In this document: positions 52,612 to 61,348 of the stretch, in pieces
Layout: each line of letters opens with the position of its first letter
How positions within the stretch are numbered: position 1 is the stretch's first letter
Source of the DNA: Streptomyces platensis
GTDB lineage: Bacteria; Actinomycetota; Actinomycetes; Streptomycetales; Streptomycetaceae
Reading direction: 5' to 3'
DNA length: 64,000 nucleotides
Assembly: GCF_008704855.1 (NCBI RefSeq)
Contig: NZ_CP023691.1
Coordinates: 8,060,001-8,124,000 of the forward strand
The notes under the pieces: generated by a model
Database searches by the model: none
What the model saw: only the letters and a program-made list of their open reading frames with translations
Told to the model about the DNA's origin: nothing
Position numbers and translations under genes: made by a program

Positions 52612-54654
52612 TCAGTCCGCCAGTCCGTCAGCCGTCAGCCCGTGCCGGTCGAGCAGCGGCCCGATCTCCGCGTCGCGGCCGACCACTGCGCGGAACGCCG
52701 CGAGCGGGTCGACGCTGCCGCCCCTGCCGAGGAGTTCCCGGCGGAAGATCTCCCCGCTCTCCCGGATGGTGCGCCCGTTCTCCCGGAACCACCGCACGGT
52801 GTCGGCGTCCAGCACCTCGGCCCAGCGGTAGCCGTAGTACCCCGCCGCATAGCCGAAGTTGAAGATGTGGGCGAAATAGCCGGTGCGGTAGCGCGGCGGG
52901 ATCGCGGCCATCGCCAGCCCGTAGCGCTCCAGCGCGGCCGCCTCGAATTCCTCCGCCGCGTCCGCATCCGGCACCTCGCCGTCGGTAAGGGTGTGCCAGG
53001 CCCAGTCCAGCACCGCGGCGGCCTGGTGCTCCACCATCCGGAAGCCCGCGCCGAAGTTCTCCGCCTCACGCAGCCGGGCCGGGAGTTCGGCCGGCAAGGG
53101 CTCACCCGTGAGGTGGTGCCGGGCGTAATGCGCCAGCACCTCGGGCCAGTCCGCCCACATCTCGTTCACCTGCGAGGGGAACTCGACGAAGTCGCGGGGC
53201 ACGCGGGTGCCGGACAGCAGCGGGTAGCGGACATCGGAGAACAGGCCGTGCAGCGCATGCCCGAACTCATGGAACAGCGTGTTGACCTCCCGCCAGGTCA
53301 GCAGCACCGGCTCGCCCGCCGGCGGCCTGGCGACATTCAGGTTGTTGACCACCACCGGCCGCTGCCCCAGCAGCTTCGACTGCGCCACCAGCGAGTCCAT
53401 CCAGGCGCCGCCCCGCTTGGACTCGCGGGCGTGGAAGTCGCCGATATACAGGCCGAGCGGGCTGCCGTCGGCGTCGTGCACCTCGTAGATGCGGGCGTCC
53501 GGGTGGTACGAGACCAGATCGGGGCGCCGGGTGAAGGTGATGCCGTAGACCAGCCCGGCGGCGTGGAAGACACCGTCGTGCAGCACGGTCTCCAGCTCCA
53601 GGTAGGGCCGCAGCTCCGCCGCGTCGAGGTCGAACCGCTCCTTGCGCACCCGTTCCGAGTAGTACTGCCAGTCCGCCGCCCCGATCTCCGTCACCCCGGC
53701 CGCTTCGGCCAGCGCCGCGCCCTCCCGCTCGGCGTTGGCGACGGCGGGGGCGGCCAGCCGGCCGAACAGCTCCTCGACGGCCGCCGTGGTGCCGGCCGTC
53801 CGGTCCGCGACCTCCCAGGCGGCGTGGCTGGGGTAGCCGAGCAGCGCGGCGCGCTCGGCCCGCAGCCCGGCCAGGGACACGGCGATCGGGCCGTTGCTGT
53901 CGACACCGCGCCCGAGGGAGGCGGCGAGCAGCCGCTCGCGCAGCGCCGGATCCTCCAGCGCGGCGAGTTCGGTCTGGCAGGAGAAGTTCTTCAGGGCGAG
54001 CACGAACTTGCCGGGGTGGCCGCGCGCCTGGGCGTTCTCGGCGGCGGCCGCGATCTGGTCCGCGGGCAGACCGGCGAGCTCCTCGGCCCGGTCCAGCACC
54101 AGCGCGGCGGCCGCGGTGTCCACCCGCAGGTTCTGCCCGAACTCGGTGCACAGCGCGGCGATTTCGGCATTCAGCTCACGCAGCCGCCGCTGCTGCTCGG
54201 GGGCGAGCCGGGCACCGGCCCGTACCCGGTGGGTGTGGTGGCGTTCCAGCAGCCGCAGTTGCTCCTCGTCCAGCCCGAGTTTCCCGCGCTGCTCGTACAG
54301 CGCGTCCAGCCGGCCGAACAGGGCGGGGTCGAGCAGCAGCAGGTCGTCATGGGCGGCCAGCCGGGGCGTGATCTCGACCTCGAGCGCCTGGATCTCCTCA
54401 TCGGTGTCCGCCGACACCTTGTTGAAGAACACCCGGCGCACCCGGTCCAGCACCGCACCGCTGCGCTCCAGCGCCTCCACGGTGTTCTCGAAGGTCGCCG
54501 GCTCCACACCGGCGCCGATCGCGGCCACCTCGTCCCGCTGGTCGGCCATGCCGCGGGTGAACGCGGGCAGAAAGTGATCGTTCCGGATCCGCGCGAAAGG
54601 CGGCAGTTCGTACGGCAGGTCACTCGGCTCGAAGAAAGGATTCGACGTCGTCAC
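52612..54654 (-). CDS. M3-family zinc metallopeptidase (Dcp/OpdA-like)
   Basis: A 680-aa cytosolic oligopeptidase. The zinc motif HEFGH is in LFHEFGHALHGLFSD near residue 460, and the third ligand lies in EFPSQVNEMWADWP. FGYAAGYYGYRWAEVLDADT near the C-terminus is the substrate-binding Tyr-rich loop of the family. Length fits bacterial dipeptidyl carboxypeptidase/oligopeptidase A (~680 aa). No signal peptide. ATG at 54654 begins MTTSNPFFEPSDLPYELPPF, a typical family start. Confidence 0.93.
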   Translation of the reverse strand: MTTSNPFFEPSDLPYELPPFARIRNDHFLPAFTRGMADQRDEVAAIGAGVEPATFENTVEALERSGAVLDRVRRVFFNKVSADTDEEIQALEVEITPRLAAHDDLLLLDPALFGRLDALYEQRGKLGLDEEQLRLLERHHTHRVRAGARLAPEQQRRLRELNAEIAALCTEFGQNLRVDTAAAALVLDRAEELAGLPADQIAAAAENAQARGHPGKFVLALKNFSCQTELAALEDPALRERLLAASLGRGVDSNGPIAVSLAGLRAERAALLGYPSHAAWEVADRTAGTTAAVEELFGRLAAPAVANAEREGAALAEAAGVTEIGAADWQYYSERVRKERFDLDAAELRPYLELETVLHDGVFHAAGLVYGITFTRRPDLVSYHPDARIYEVHDADGSPLGLYIGDFHARESKRGGAWMDSLVAQSKLLGQRPVVVNNLNVARPPAGEPVLLTWREVNTLFHEFGHALHGLFSDVRYPLLSGTRVPRDFVEFPSQVNEMWADWPEVLAHYARHHLTGEPLPAELPARLREAENFGAGFRMVEHQAAAVLDWAWHTLTDGEVPDADAAEEFEAAALERYGLAMAAIPPRYRTGYFAHIFNFGYAAGYYGYRWAEVLDADTVRWFRENGRTIRESGEIFRRELLGRGGSVDPLAAFRAVVGRDAEIGPLLDRHGLTADGLAD

Positions 54655-54823
54655 GGACTGACACTACGCCCGGAGAAGGCGCCGGGTCCGGCAGTCGTCG
54701 CAGGAGGCGGCCCCGCCCCGCCGCGACCTCGGCGTTCCGGGCCGTCCCGGTGAGCGTCTCGGGGTCATCCGTGATGTGATCGAAGGCGAGGCATGCAAGC
54801 ACACTCCTGAGACAGGAGGAATC

Positions 54824-55258
54824 ATGGCCACCAAGTTGCGAGCCCGAGACATCATGTCCGGCGGAGCGCACTGTGTGGGTGCACACGAATCGTTGCACGA
54901 CGCGGCGAAGATGATGCGGGATCTGGACGTCGGCTGCCTGCCCATCTGTGGTGACAACAACCGGCTCATGGGCCTTATCACCGATCGTGACATCGTCATC
55001 GCCTGCTGTGCCGAAGGGATCGACCCGGCGACGGTACAGGCCGGTTCCATGGGCGGGACGCTGCACTGGATCGACGCGGACGCGAGCGCCAGTGACGTGC
55101 TCCAGACCATGGAGCAGCACCACATCAAGCGGCTGCCGGTGATCGACGTCAAGGGCGGCCACCGTCTGGTGGGAATGATCACCGAGGCCAACCTCGCGAA
55201 GAACCTCAGCGACGCGGAGATCGCGGAGTTCGCCAACAAGGTGTACGCGACCGCGTAG
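54824..55258 (+). CDS. CBS-domain pair protein
   Basis: A 144-aa protein with two CBS motifs: ARDIMSGGAHCVGAHESLHD to GLITDRDIVIA (~6-75) and HWIDADASASDVLQTMEQHH to VGMITEANLAK (~78-130). CBS pairs bind adenine nucleotides and sense energy state. GACAGGAGG stands directly upstream of the ATG at 54824, which is why the longer frame start at 54776 is not used. It stands alone, divergent from the M3 gene. The 335-base gap 55259-55593 holds no gene. Confidence 0.88.
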   Translation: MATKLRARDIMSGGAHCVGAHESLHDAAKMMRDLDVGCLPICGDNNRLMGLITDRDIVIACCAEGIDPATVQAGSMGGTLHWIDADASASDVLQTMEQHHIKRLPVIDVKGGHRLVGMITEANLAKNLSDAEIAEFANKVYATA

Positions 55259-55406
55259 CGGGGGCGGCTGAACGCGGAGCCGTCTGCCTGCGCCGGACCG
55301 CACTGCCGGACGGGCGGTGACGACGCACAACGGCACGGAAGGCGTCACCGCCGTCCCCGCGTCCGCCGTGCAGAAGGACCGTCCACGCGTCCGGCATGCG
55401 GAAGGC

Positions 55407-55428
55407 CCGTCCGCGGTGCCGCGGACGG
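55407..55428. terminator. palindrome after the CBS gene
   Basis: CCGTCCGCGG-TG-CCGCGGACGG, a perfect 10-bp inverted repeat in the gap between the convergent CBS and Rpf genes. It is probably a terminator hairpin. Confidence 0.45.
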
Positions 55429-55593
55429 ACCGTACCCCCGCACTCCCGGCGGCGGATCACCACACCCGGCCGTCGTCACCCCTTTCCGCGCCGGCCCGTC
55501 CCCTCCGGCGGGCCATCTCGCGGTGTGGGTAAGGAGTTTCAGCGGAATTCCCCGGGGCCTGCGTCATGCCGTGCCGGGAATTCGGGAAGGCGC

Positions 55594-56286
55594 TCAGCGG
55601 GTGCCGGAGTGCGGCACGGCCAGTCGTGTGCCGGGGAAAATCAGATGCGGATTCGCCCCGATCACGCGGCGGTTCAGCCGGTAGAATTCCTGCCAGCCAC
55701 AACCGTGTGCGTAGGCGATTCCGCTCACCGTGTCTCCGGCGTTGACGACGACCGAGCCGCCGGTACTCCTATGGCGCCCCACTTTGTAGCGCTTCTCATG
55801 GGACTGGGGATGCCGGACCCGGTCGCGGGACGACGGAGCGGCGTGCCGCTGCGGCGCGGGGCGGGCCGGGGTGCTCCGTGGAGTGCGGTGCGCGGTGGCC
55901 GAGTTGAGCCCCAGCGAGGCCGCGCAGGCCGGCCACGCACCCCAGCCCTGACGGGCCAGCACCCGCTCCGCCACCTGGATCTGCTGGGACCGGGTCGCCC
56001 GCGCAGCCCGTGACGCATAGGCGCCGCCACCGAACGAGTGCCAGGTCCCGTGGGCGAGTTGAAGCCCTCCGGAGAACCCGTTCCCCGTGTCGATACGCCA
56101 GTTCCCGCCGCTCTCGCAGCCGGCCAGACGGTCCCAGGTCCCGCCGGCCCGGGCCTCGGCGGGCTGCTCGGTGACCACGTTCAGCGCACCGGCCGCCAGC
56201 AGGACGGCTGCTGCCGTGATGCCCCGAGCCCCATAGCCCCGGAATTCATTCCGGGTCGTCGATTCCGATACCTGAGGAAATTGCAT
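55594..56286 (-). CDS. secreted Rpf-type transglycosylase with LysM domain
   Basis: A 230-aa resuscitation-promoting-factor-like protein that would cut peptidoglycan, for example during spore germination. A signal segment (ITAAAVLLAAGALNVV, to ~residue 46) precedes the Rpf domain with WDRLAGCESGGNWRI, whose Glu is catalytic, and NGFSGGLQLAHGTWHSFGG. An Arg/Pro/His-rich linker (~125-175) leads to a C-terminal LysM motif (VNAGDTVSGIAYAHGCG to IFPGTRLAV) that binds cell wall. ATG at 56286. Its leader has a 60-nt hairpin at 56341-56400. Confidence 0.88.
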   Translation of the reverse strand: MQFPQVSESTTRNEFRGYGARGITAAAVLLAAGALNVVTEQPAEARAGGTWDRLAGCESGGNWRIDTGNGFSGGLQLAHGTWHSFGGGAYASRAARATRSQQIQVAERVLARQGWGAWPACAASLGLNSATAHRTPRSTPARPAPQRHAAPSSRDRVRHPQSHEKRYKVGRHRSTGGSVVVNAGDTVSGIAYAHGCGWQEFYRLNRRVIGANPHLIFPGTRLAVPHSGTR

Positions 56287-56340
56287 GCCTTTACTCCCGT
56301 CGCTCGCCGCGCAGTTGCCTGGCAGTCATTCAGGAAACCT

Positions 56341-56400
56341 GGCGCCGGTGCGGCGTATCGCGTTCGAATGGTGCTCGAACTGCGATTTCCGCACGGCGCC
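56341..56400 (-). promoter_or_regulatory. 60-nt nested hairpin in the rpf leader
   Basis: Three paired segments nest around a 7-nt loop: GGCGCC plus GTGCGG (outer, one bulged base), ATCGC/GCGAT (middle) and GTTCGA/TCGAAC (inner). It ends 54 nt before the start codon. It does not match the ydaO (c-di-AMP) riboswitch that controls some Streptomyces rpf genes. It could be an RNA control element or a large operator. The surrounding stretch 56287-56704 holds no gene. Confidence 0.5.
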
Positions 56401-56704
56401 ATGAATTCGACGGGGAAGAGACAACCACGCCCCGAGTTGTTATCGGCAGAGCGCGCGGTAGCGCCGCCGCGGACCGGCCTGCCCCCTTGCCGTCGGCGCG
56501 CGGCCGTGCCTCCACGCGGCGCACCTGTTCAGACGGGCGGGGGCGCACCCTTCAGGCCGTGGGCGCATGACCTTCAGAAGCATGGCGATCACCTGCTCGG
56601 CCGAGGGGTGTCCGCCGAGCGCAACCGGCGCACTTGATGCACGCGCTGCGCAGGTACGCATGCACCGCGCACGGGTCCTGAGCGGTGTAACGGCCCGTCA
56701 GTCG

Positions 56705-57060
56705 GGGGAGGGGCGGGCCCGGATCTCCCTGCGCCACACCCCAGCCGTACGCGCCGCCCTGGAGATGGCCGGCACCCCCCGTCCTCCACCGGGACCTGGC
56801 CCGCCACCTTGCGGAGGTCTCCCCGGACGCCGATGCGCGCACCGTCTGCGCCAAGGTCGGCGAACTGATCGCCCACCGGTTCCTGATCAGACGGCCGCCG
56901 AGCTACCCCTACGGCGCCCCCGCCCGGCAGACCCACCGCCACCGCTTCCTGGAGCATTACGGACCCCGCGTGCTCCCGCTACTGGATTGCACCGACCCGG
57001 TCACGGCATCGGCCTGCCGGACGGCTTCCGGACATCCACCAGCGCTGCATGAGCACCTTA
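56705..57060 (+). pseudogene. lantibiotic dehydratase (LanB) remnant
   Basis: Three pieces of a LanB-type dehydratase lie in shifting frames. RISLRHTPAVRAALEMAGTP (56717-56776) is in one frame. VLHRDLARHLAEVSPDADAR, then VGELIAHRFLI and HRFLEHYGPRVLPLLDCTDPV (56781 to ~57005) are in another. GIGLPDGFR returns to the first frame. The region between LIAHRFLI and HRFLEHYG has lost more than 100 residues compared with full LanB proteins (~1000 aa), and N- and C-terminal parts are missing. It shows that a RiPP cluster once stood here. Confidence 0.72.
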
Positions 57061-57100
57061 GGCCGATTCCGATGCGAAGGGTTGACCAGTTGTTCTTGGC

Positions 57101-57514
57101 ATGTATTCTCTAATTGAGAGACGGCATCGATTAGGAAGACCCCGGCAGATCTCGGAGGGATCCTTGTTAGACCGGTTCGGTCGGCAGTTACAAGTTCGCG
57201 TTCCAGTCACCGTCAGTGGACATATCTACAGCAAGGCTTGCCTTCGGGGGGTACCTGATTCCATCAGGGGGTCCGCCCATTACCGCGTAGCTGTTGAATT
57301 ACTTACTCCTCCCTTGATGCGCCGGAGAGGTGATCACCTAAAGATACGCCCAGATAATCTGGAGCAGGGGCATTTCGGCGCTATTTGCGATGCCGGTATG
57401 CGCGATGATTTTCTTGAAGATTTTGCTAATAATTTTGTAGAGTCCGCCATTTATGCAGGACTAAAACCACGCGCTCGCACTGCTGGCCTTCCTCGCCATG
57501 GGCGGCGCCTTTGA
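57101..57514 (+). CDS. uncharacterised low-GC frame (137 aa)
   Basis: Not recognised. The frame opens inside a 400-base stretch with clearly lower GC than the rest of the window and many A/T third positions, so it was probably acquired from elsewhere. The last ~20 residues (RARTAGLPRHGRRL) come from high-GC sequence and look like read-through into a junction. Segments such as MRDDFLEDFANNFVESAIYA look protein-like. It may be a true small gene or a fragment. Confidence 0.35.
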   Translation: MYSLIERRHRLGRPRQISEGSLLDRFGRQLQVRVPVTVSGHIYSKACLRGVPDSIRGSAHYRVAVELLTPPLMRRRGDHLKIRPDNLEQGHFGAICDAGMRDDFLEDFANNFVESAIYAGLKPRARTAGLPRHGRRL

Positions 57515-57628
57515 ATAACCTGGCCGACGCCCTCGCCGCCTCCGGGGAGAGCGGCAGCATGCCGTTTTCGCGGTATTTGGCCTGGTAGAGCGGATCCGGG
57601 TGGCCTCGGCGGCCAGGCTGGTGCAGCG

Positions 57629-57880
57629 CCATTCCTGGGCGAGGCGCGGGCCGGCTTCTCGCACGGCCTGACCGCCTCTCGCACCGACGGCATCATCGAG
57701 TCCGCCGCCGAGCAGGACGTGGGGAGTGCACGCCTGCGAACCCCCGCAGAGTGGCCCTTCGCCGAGCTCAAGTGCCGGCGCGCGCTGCACAAGATCCGCA
57801 TCAGCCCCGGACGGGTCACCGTCCTGCTGCACGCGCTCCTCGCCCTCAACCCCGACGTGAGCGGATTGCACACACAAACC
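57629..57880 (+). pseudogene. transposase remnant
   Basis: One frame reads GFSHGLTASRTDGIIESAAE and, after a loss of ~60 residues, AELKCRRALHKIRISPGRV followed by TVLLHALLALN. These resemble the HDLTAARTHGIID and LKTWKVL-K-R segments at the C-terminus of IS5-like transposases of Streptomyces. The N-terminal half and the GERA-type catalytic Glu region are missing. It is unrelated to the intact element at 38495. Confidence 0.6.
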
Positions 57881-57948
57881 GACTCCGTCCGTGACTCTTT
57901 CGCAGAGAATCAGCGGCTGCGACATCTCACTGAACGAAGGGGAAAGTC

Positions 57949-58917
57949 TTGACTGAAACGTTTTCCGGTCGGCATATCGAGATCGCCTGGCCCGACCTGG
58001 GTATCACCGTGACCGCGGAACTCGACGGTCGCAACGCTGAACTTGCCGACGCGCTGTGGGAGGCGTTGCCGTACCAGAGCTTGCAGGGACACGCGCTGGT
58101 GGCGGGACAGCATCTCTATCACGCGGCACCGATCCCGTCGCTGCTGCATCTGTCCGCGTCCACTCGGATCGCAGATCGACGCGAGGCGCCCGATGGGACC
58201 GTCTTCTGCTCCGCGCTACAGCATTTAGGCATCAAGTACGGCACGTTAACCGAACCGATGCCGGCATCCCCGGTGGGCCAGATCCGGCAGGGTGATATAC
58301 CCGCGCTACGGGAGGCCGGGCAGGCGGTCTGGGATTCGGTCTATTCGACGAAGAAGCCGATCCTGGCGGAGGTCCGCAAAGCGGGCACCGAAGGCGGCCA
58401 CCGTATTCCGCATTTGACCGCCGCAGATCCCGACGCGAACCGCCTCATCCACGATGTGTACACCGCGACCGATCGGGCTTGGCTGTCCGAACCCCAGGAG
58501 CTCGCTGATCTCCACGCGGGGGTGATCCCTTCCGGGGCAGGCAGTTTTGAGACGGTGTTGCCCACTCTGCTGTTCGTCAACGGTGAGACCCGCCCGCTCG
58601 GGTATGCCACCTACGGTGGTCTGGTCCGGGCCGCGGTCCAGGGCATGCCGATGGATTCCTTGCGTCACATGACGCGCCTGCTGGTCGGTCTTCCGGCCGA
58701 GTTTCTGGGCTACTGCGGCCTGGAGCAGCTCTGGAGTTTCACCCAGCGCTTCCTGTCCTGCCTCGACCAGCTCGATCGCGACGATTTCCTGAGTGTGGTG
58801 AGCCAGTTGGCCCTCTATGTCAACTGTTTGGGCGGTTGGAATCTCCACCTGTACCCGTGGGACTCCGGAGACCACCTGCGCCAACTGTGCGCCAACGAGA
58901 CGGTCCGCCAGTCGTGA
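57949..58917 (+). CDS. cucumopine-synthase-like protein
   Basis: A 322-aa protein. Residues ~8-140 form a cyclophilin-like barrel of the DUF3830/cucumopine synthase type (IEIAWPDLGITVTAELDGRN, ADALWEALPYQSLQGHALVA), and the rest (~150-322) is a helical bundle (LEQLWSFTQRFLSCLDQLDR, then YVNCLGGWNLHLYPWDSGDH). Cucumopine synthase of Agrobacterium joins histidine with 2-oxoglutarate in a Pictet-Spengler-type cyclisation. The start is TTG at 57949 with AAGGGG upstream. Its stop overlaps the GTG of the FAD enzyme (GTGA). Family assignment is from memory of motifs and length. Confidence 0.62.
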   Translation: MTETFSGRHIEIAWPDLGITVTAELDGRNAELADALWEALPYQSLQGHALVAGQHLYHAAPIPSLLHLSASTRIADRREAPDGTVFCSALQHLGIKYGTLTEPMPASPVGQIRQGDIPALREAGQAVWDSVYSTKKPILAEVRKAGTEGGHRIPHLTAADPDANRLIHDVYTATDRAWLSEPQELADLHAGVIPSGAGSFETVLPTLLFVNGETRPLGYATYGGLVRAAVQGMPMDSLRHMTRLLVGLPAEFLGYCGLEQLWSFTQRFLSCLDQLDRDDFLSVVSQLALYVNCLGGWNLHLYPWDSGDHLRQLCANETVRQS

Positions 58918-60026
58918 GCCAACTCCCCGAACGCACGGACGTCGTCGTCATCGGCGGGGGCGTCATCGGCAACTCCATAGCCTGCCAGCTCGCCGAGGCA
59001 GGCGTCGGGACCGTCCTGCTGGAGCGTGGTGCGCTCGGATCGGGATCGTCCGGGACCACTGCGGGCGTGGTGCGTACCTACTTTCCCGGCAACCCTCTCA
59101 TCAGCAGCCTTGCCGTCCGGAGCCTGGCGGCTTACCACGCATTCAGTGAACGGACCGGAACCGACCTCGGCTTGAGGCGTATCGGCTTGCTCGTGCTGTT
59201 CACCGACGAGCACCAGGTGCAGGACTTCCGAGACACCCAAGCTGCCCAGCAGGCAGCTGGAGTGGACGTCGAACTCGTGACCGCTGCTGAAGCGGTGCGG
59301 CTCAACCCGCTGGCCGACGAGCGAACCATCCTGGCGGCAGCCTGGTCGCCCGAGGCCTACGCCTGCGATCCCGCCGCGATCGTGCGCGGCTATGCGACAG
59401 CCGCCCAGCAGGCCGGCGCCATCCTGCGCACGGAAACACCCGTCACCGGCATCGACCCGGATGGGCGGGTCCACACGCCTGCGGGCAGCATCCGCGCCGA
59501 CACCATCGTCTGCGCGGCAGGCCCCTGGGCGGGAACGGTCGCCGCCATGGCCGACGTGCACCTTCCTGTGACCACCTACCCCGTCGACATGCTGCTGACC
59601 GACACCCCCGACAGTGCCCCGCGCAGCGCTCTGCCGATGACCATCCACCCGTCCAGCCTGCGGATTCGAAGCTGGGGAGACCGCATCCTCGTCGGAATGG
59701 GCCGCCCCGCTCCGGACGAAACCCGACAGTCCTGGCTGCAACGGGTGTCACACCACCTCGGCACGACCTTCCCGGCCCTCGCCGGCGACGGCCTCGAATA
59801 CGGGTGGAGCGGAGACCTCGATGTCAGTCCGGACGGGATGGCATTCATCGGCCGCGATCCCTCCCGCCCGTTCCTCTACGCGGCTGGATTCTCCGGTCAG
59901 GGGCTGTGCCAAGCACCTGCCGCCGGAGAGATCATCCGCAACCTCGTGCTCGACAAGAAATCCTGGACCGACACGGCCGGCCTCTCCGCGGCCCGCTGCC
60001 TCAGTGGGTCGGTCGAGGCCGGGTAG
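58914..60026 (+). CDS. FAD-dependent amine/amino-acid oxidase (DAO family)
   Basis: A 370-aa flavoprotein of the glycine oxidase/sarcosine oxidase/D-amino-acid dehydrogenase group. The dinucleotide-binding motif VVIGGGVIGNSIACQLAEAG lies at ~10-30 and the C-terminal FAD motif SPDGMAFIGRDPSRPFLYAA near 305-325. GTG at 58914 is used because it overlaps the upstream stop; a longer frame from 58836 lies inside the previous gene. Coupled to the cucumopine-synthase-like gene, it could oxidise the cyclised amine to an imine or aromatic ring, or break down an opine-like compound (both inference). 60027-60289 holds no convincing gene. Confidence 0.85.
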   Translation: MSQLPERTDVVVIGGGVIGNSIACQLAEAGVGTVLLERGALGSGSSGTTAGVVRTYFPGNPLISSLAVRSLAAYHAFSERTGTDLGLRRIGLLVLFTDEHQVQDFRDTQAAQQAAGVDVELVTAAEAVRLNPLADERTILAAAWSPEAYACDPAAIVRGYATAAQQAGAILRTETPVTGIDPDGRVHTPAGSIRADTIVCAAGPWAGTVAAMADVHLPVTTYPVDMLLTDTPDSAPRSALPMTIHPSSLRIRSWGDRILVGMGRPAPDETRQSWLQRVSHHLGTTFPALAGDGLEYGWSGDLDVSPDGMAFIGRDPSRPFLYAAGFSGQGLCQAPAAGEIIRNLVLDKKSWTDTAGLSAARCLSGSVEAG

Positions 60027-60289
60027 GAAAGCTCCGCGAGGCCGTGGGAAAAGGCCAGGACATCGTCGCGGCGCCGGGTGAGCCGGTCCACCGGGCGGAG
60101 GGCGAAGGTTTCCTTCCGCCCGGTGGCGGCGGGGCGGGGTTGTCGGTGCGGCCCGCCTCGCGATCGTGCGGCGAGCGCCGCTTCAACTCCGCGTTCTGCG
60201 AATCGAGTTCACCGATCCGGGCCTGAGCGGATCACGTCATCGATCTAGCAGTTTCCAGGCATTTGTTCCATTCTTCGAGAGGAAAATCC

Positions 60290-61348
60290 ATGGTCGAGCA
60301 CACTGACGGAGAGTTCGTCCGGGAGATGATGCGGTGGCACTTCAGTCCGGAGACCGGGTCATCGTTCTGGCTGAAACGGGCCGAGACCCTCGGTTTTGAT
60401 CCGCTGACCGAGGTGCGGGATTTCGGCGATCTCGGCTTGTTTCCCAACGTGGTGGACGAGCTGCGCGATGTCGGCGTCCGTGAACTGATTCCCCGTGGCT
60501 ACGGTGACGAGCACGGAGCGTCCGTCTACGAAAGCGGCGGCACCACAGGACAGCCCAAGCGTGTGATGTACAGCGCGGAGTGGCACCGGCGCAGCGTCGA
60601 ATGGTTCAGTGAGCGACTGGATTCTCACGGCGTACCCCGGAATGTCGACTGGCTCAGTGCGGTTCCCACCGGGCCGCACAATGTCGGAGCGATGGCGGTC
60701 GACACCGCGATGCTGCGGGGCGGTCTGAACTTCAGCATCGATCTGGACCCGCGTTGGGTGAAGAAGCTGATCGGGCAAGGCAATACGGACATGGCCAGCG
60801 CCTACACCGACCATCTCATCGAACAGGTCGGCTACATCCTGGCCAGCCAGGATGTGGGCGTCCTCTTCGCCACCCCGCCGATGCTGGAGCGCCTCGCGCA
60901 GCACGACGACCTGGTCGAGTTGGTGAACCGGAAGGTCCGCGCGATCATCTGGGGCGGCACCCATCTGGACGCCGACACCCGGGATCTGCTGCGCGACGAG
61001 GTGTTCGCAAGCGCCACGTTCGTCGGCGGGTACGGCGGCACGATGATGCTGGGGACATCGGTGGAGCGACCCGGCCTCGGTGCCGACGAGCCGTGCGTGT
61101 TCGACTCCTTCGCTCCGTACACCACGTTCCGGGTGGTCGACCCCGACACCGGACGGGTTGTTCCGTACGGCGAGCGCGGGCAGATCGTTCTGCATCACAT
61201 GAGCCGAAGTGCCTTGCTGGTCAACAACATCGAGCGGGACTACGCAACCCGGATCGCACCGGTGGACGGCGGCTTCGGTGATGCGGTCGCGGATGTCGCA
61301 CCCGTGGCGTCCTTCGGCGACACGGCCGTGGTCGAGGGCGTGTACTGA
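60290..61348 (+). CDS. LuxE/GriD-like acyl-adenylating enzyme
   Basis: A 352-aa ANL-type enzyme without the C-terminal swivel domain of CoA ligases, as in LuxE acyl-protein synthetases and GriD. The AMP-binding loop is YESGGTTGQPKRV near residue 80, with AVPTGPHNVGAMAVDTAMLR and AIIWGGTHLDADTRDLLRDE later. It activates a carboxylic acid and passes the acyl group to the reductase encoded next. GAGAGG precedes the ATG at 60290; the stop overlaps the next start (TGATG). In Streptomyces griseus, GriC and GriD together reduce an aryl acid to its aldehyde. Confidence 0.78.
   Translation: MVEHTDGEFVREMMRWHFSPETGSSFWLKRAETLGFDPLTEVRDFGDLGLFPNVVDELRDVGVRELIPRGYGDEHGASVYESGGTTGQPKRVMYSAEWHRRSVEWFSERLDSHGVPRNVDWLSAVPTGPHNVGAMAVDTAMLRGGLNFSIDLDPRWVKKLIGQGNTDMASAYTDHLIEQVGYILASQDVGVLFATPPMLERLAQHDDLVELVNRKVRAIIWGGTHLDADTRDLLRDEVFASATFVGGYGGTMMLGTSVERPGLGADEPCVFDSFAPYTTFRVVDPDTGRVVPYGERGQIVLHHMSRSALLVNNIERDYATRIAPVDGGFGDAVADVAPVASFGDTAVVEGVY

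Noticed and set aside
56287..56600. ydaO (c-di-AMP) riboswitch upstream of the Rpf gene
   Set aside because: The conserved ydaO blocks are not found; only the strong hairpin at 56341-56400 is evident, so a known riboswitch class is not called.
60001..60226. Minus-strand frame with an RIGELDSQNAELKRR coiled-coil-like segment
   Set aside because: It could be a transposase scrap, but the rest of the frame is Pro/Arg-rich and matches nothing I can name; too weak to annotate.
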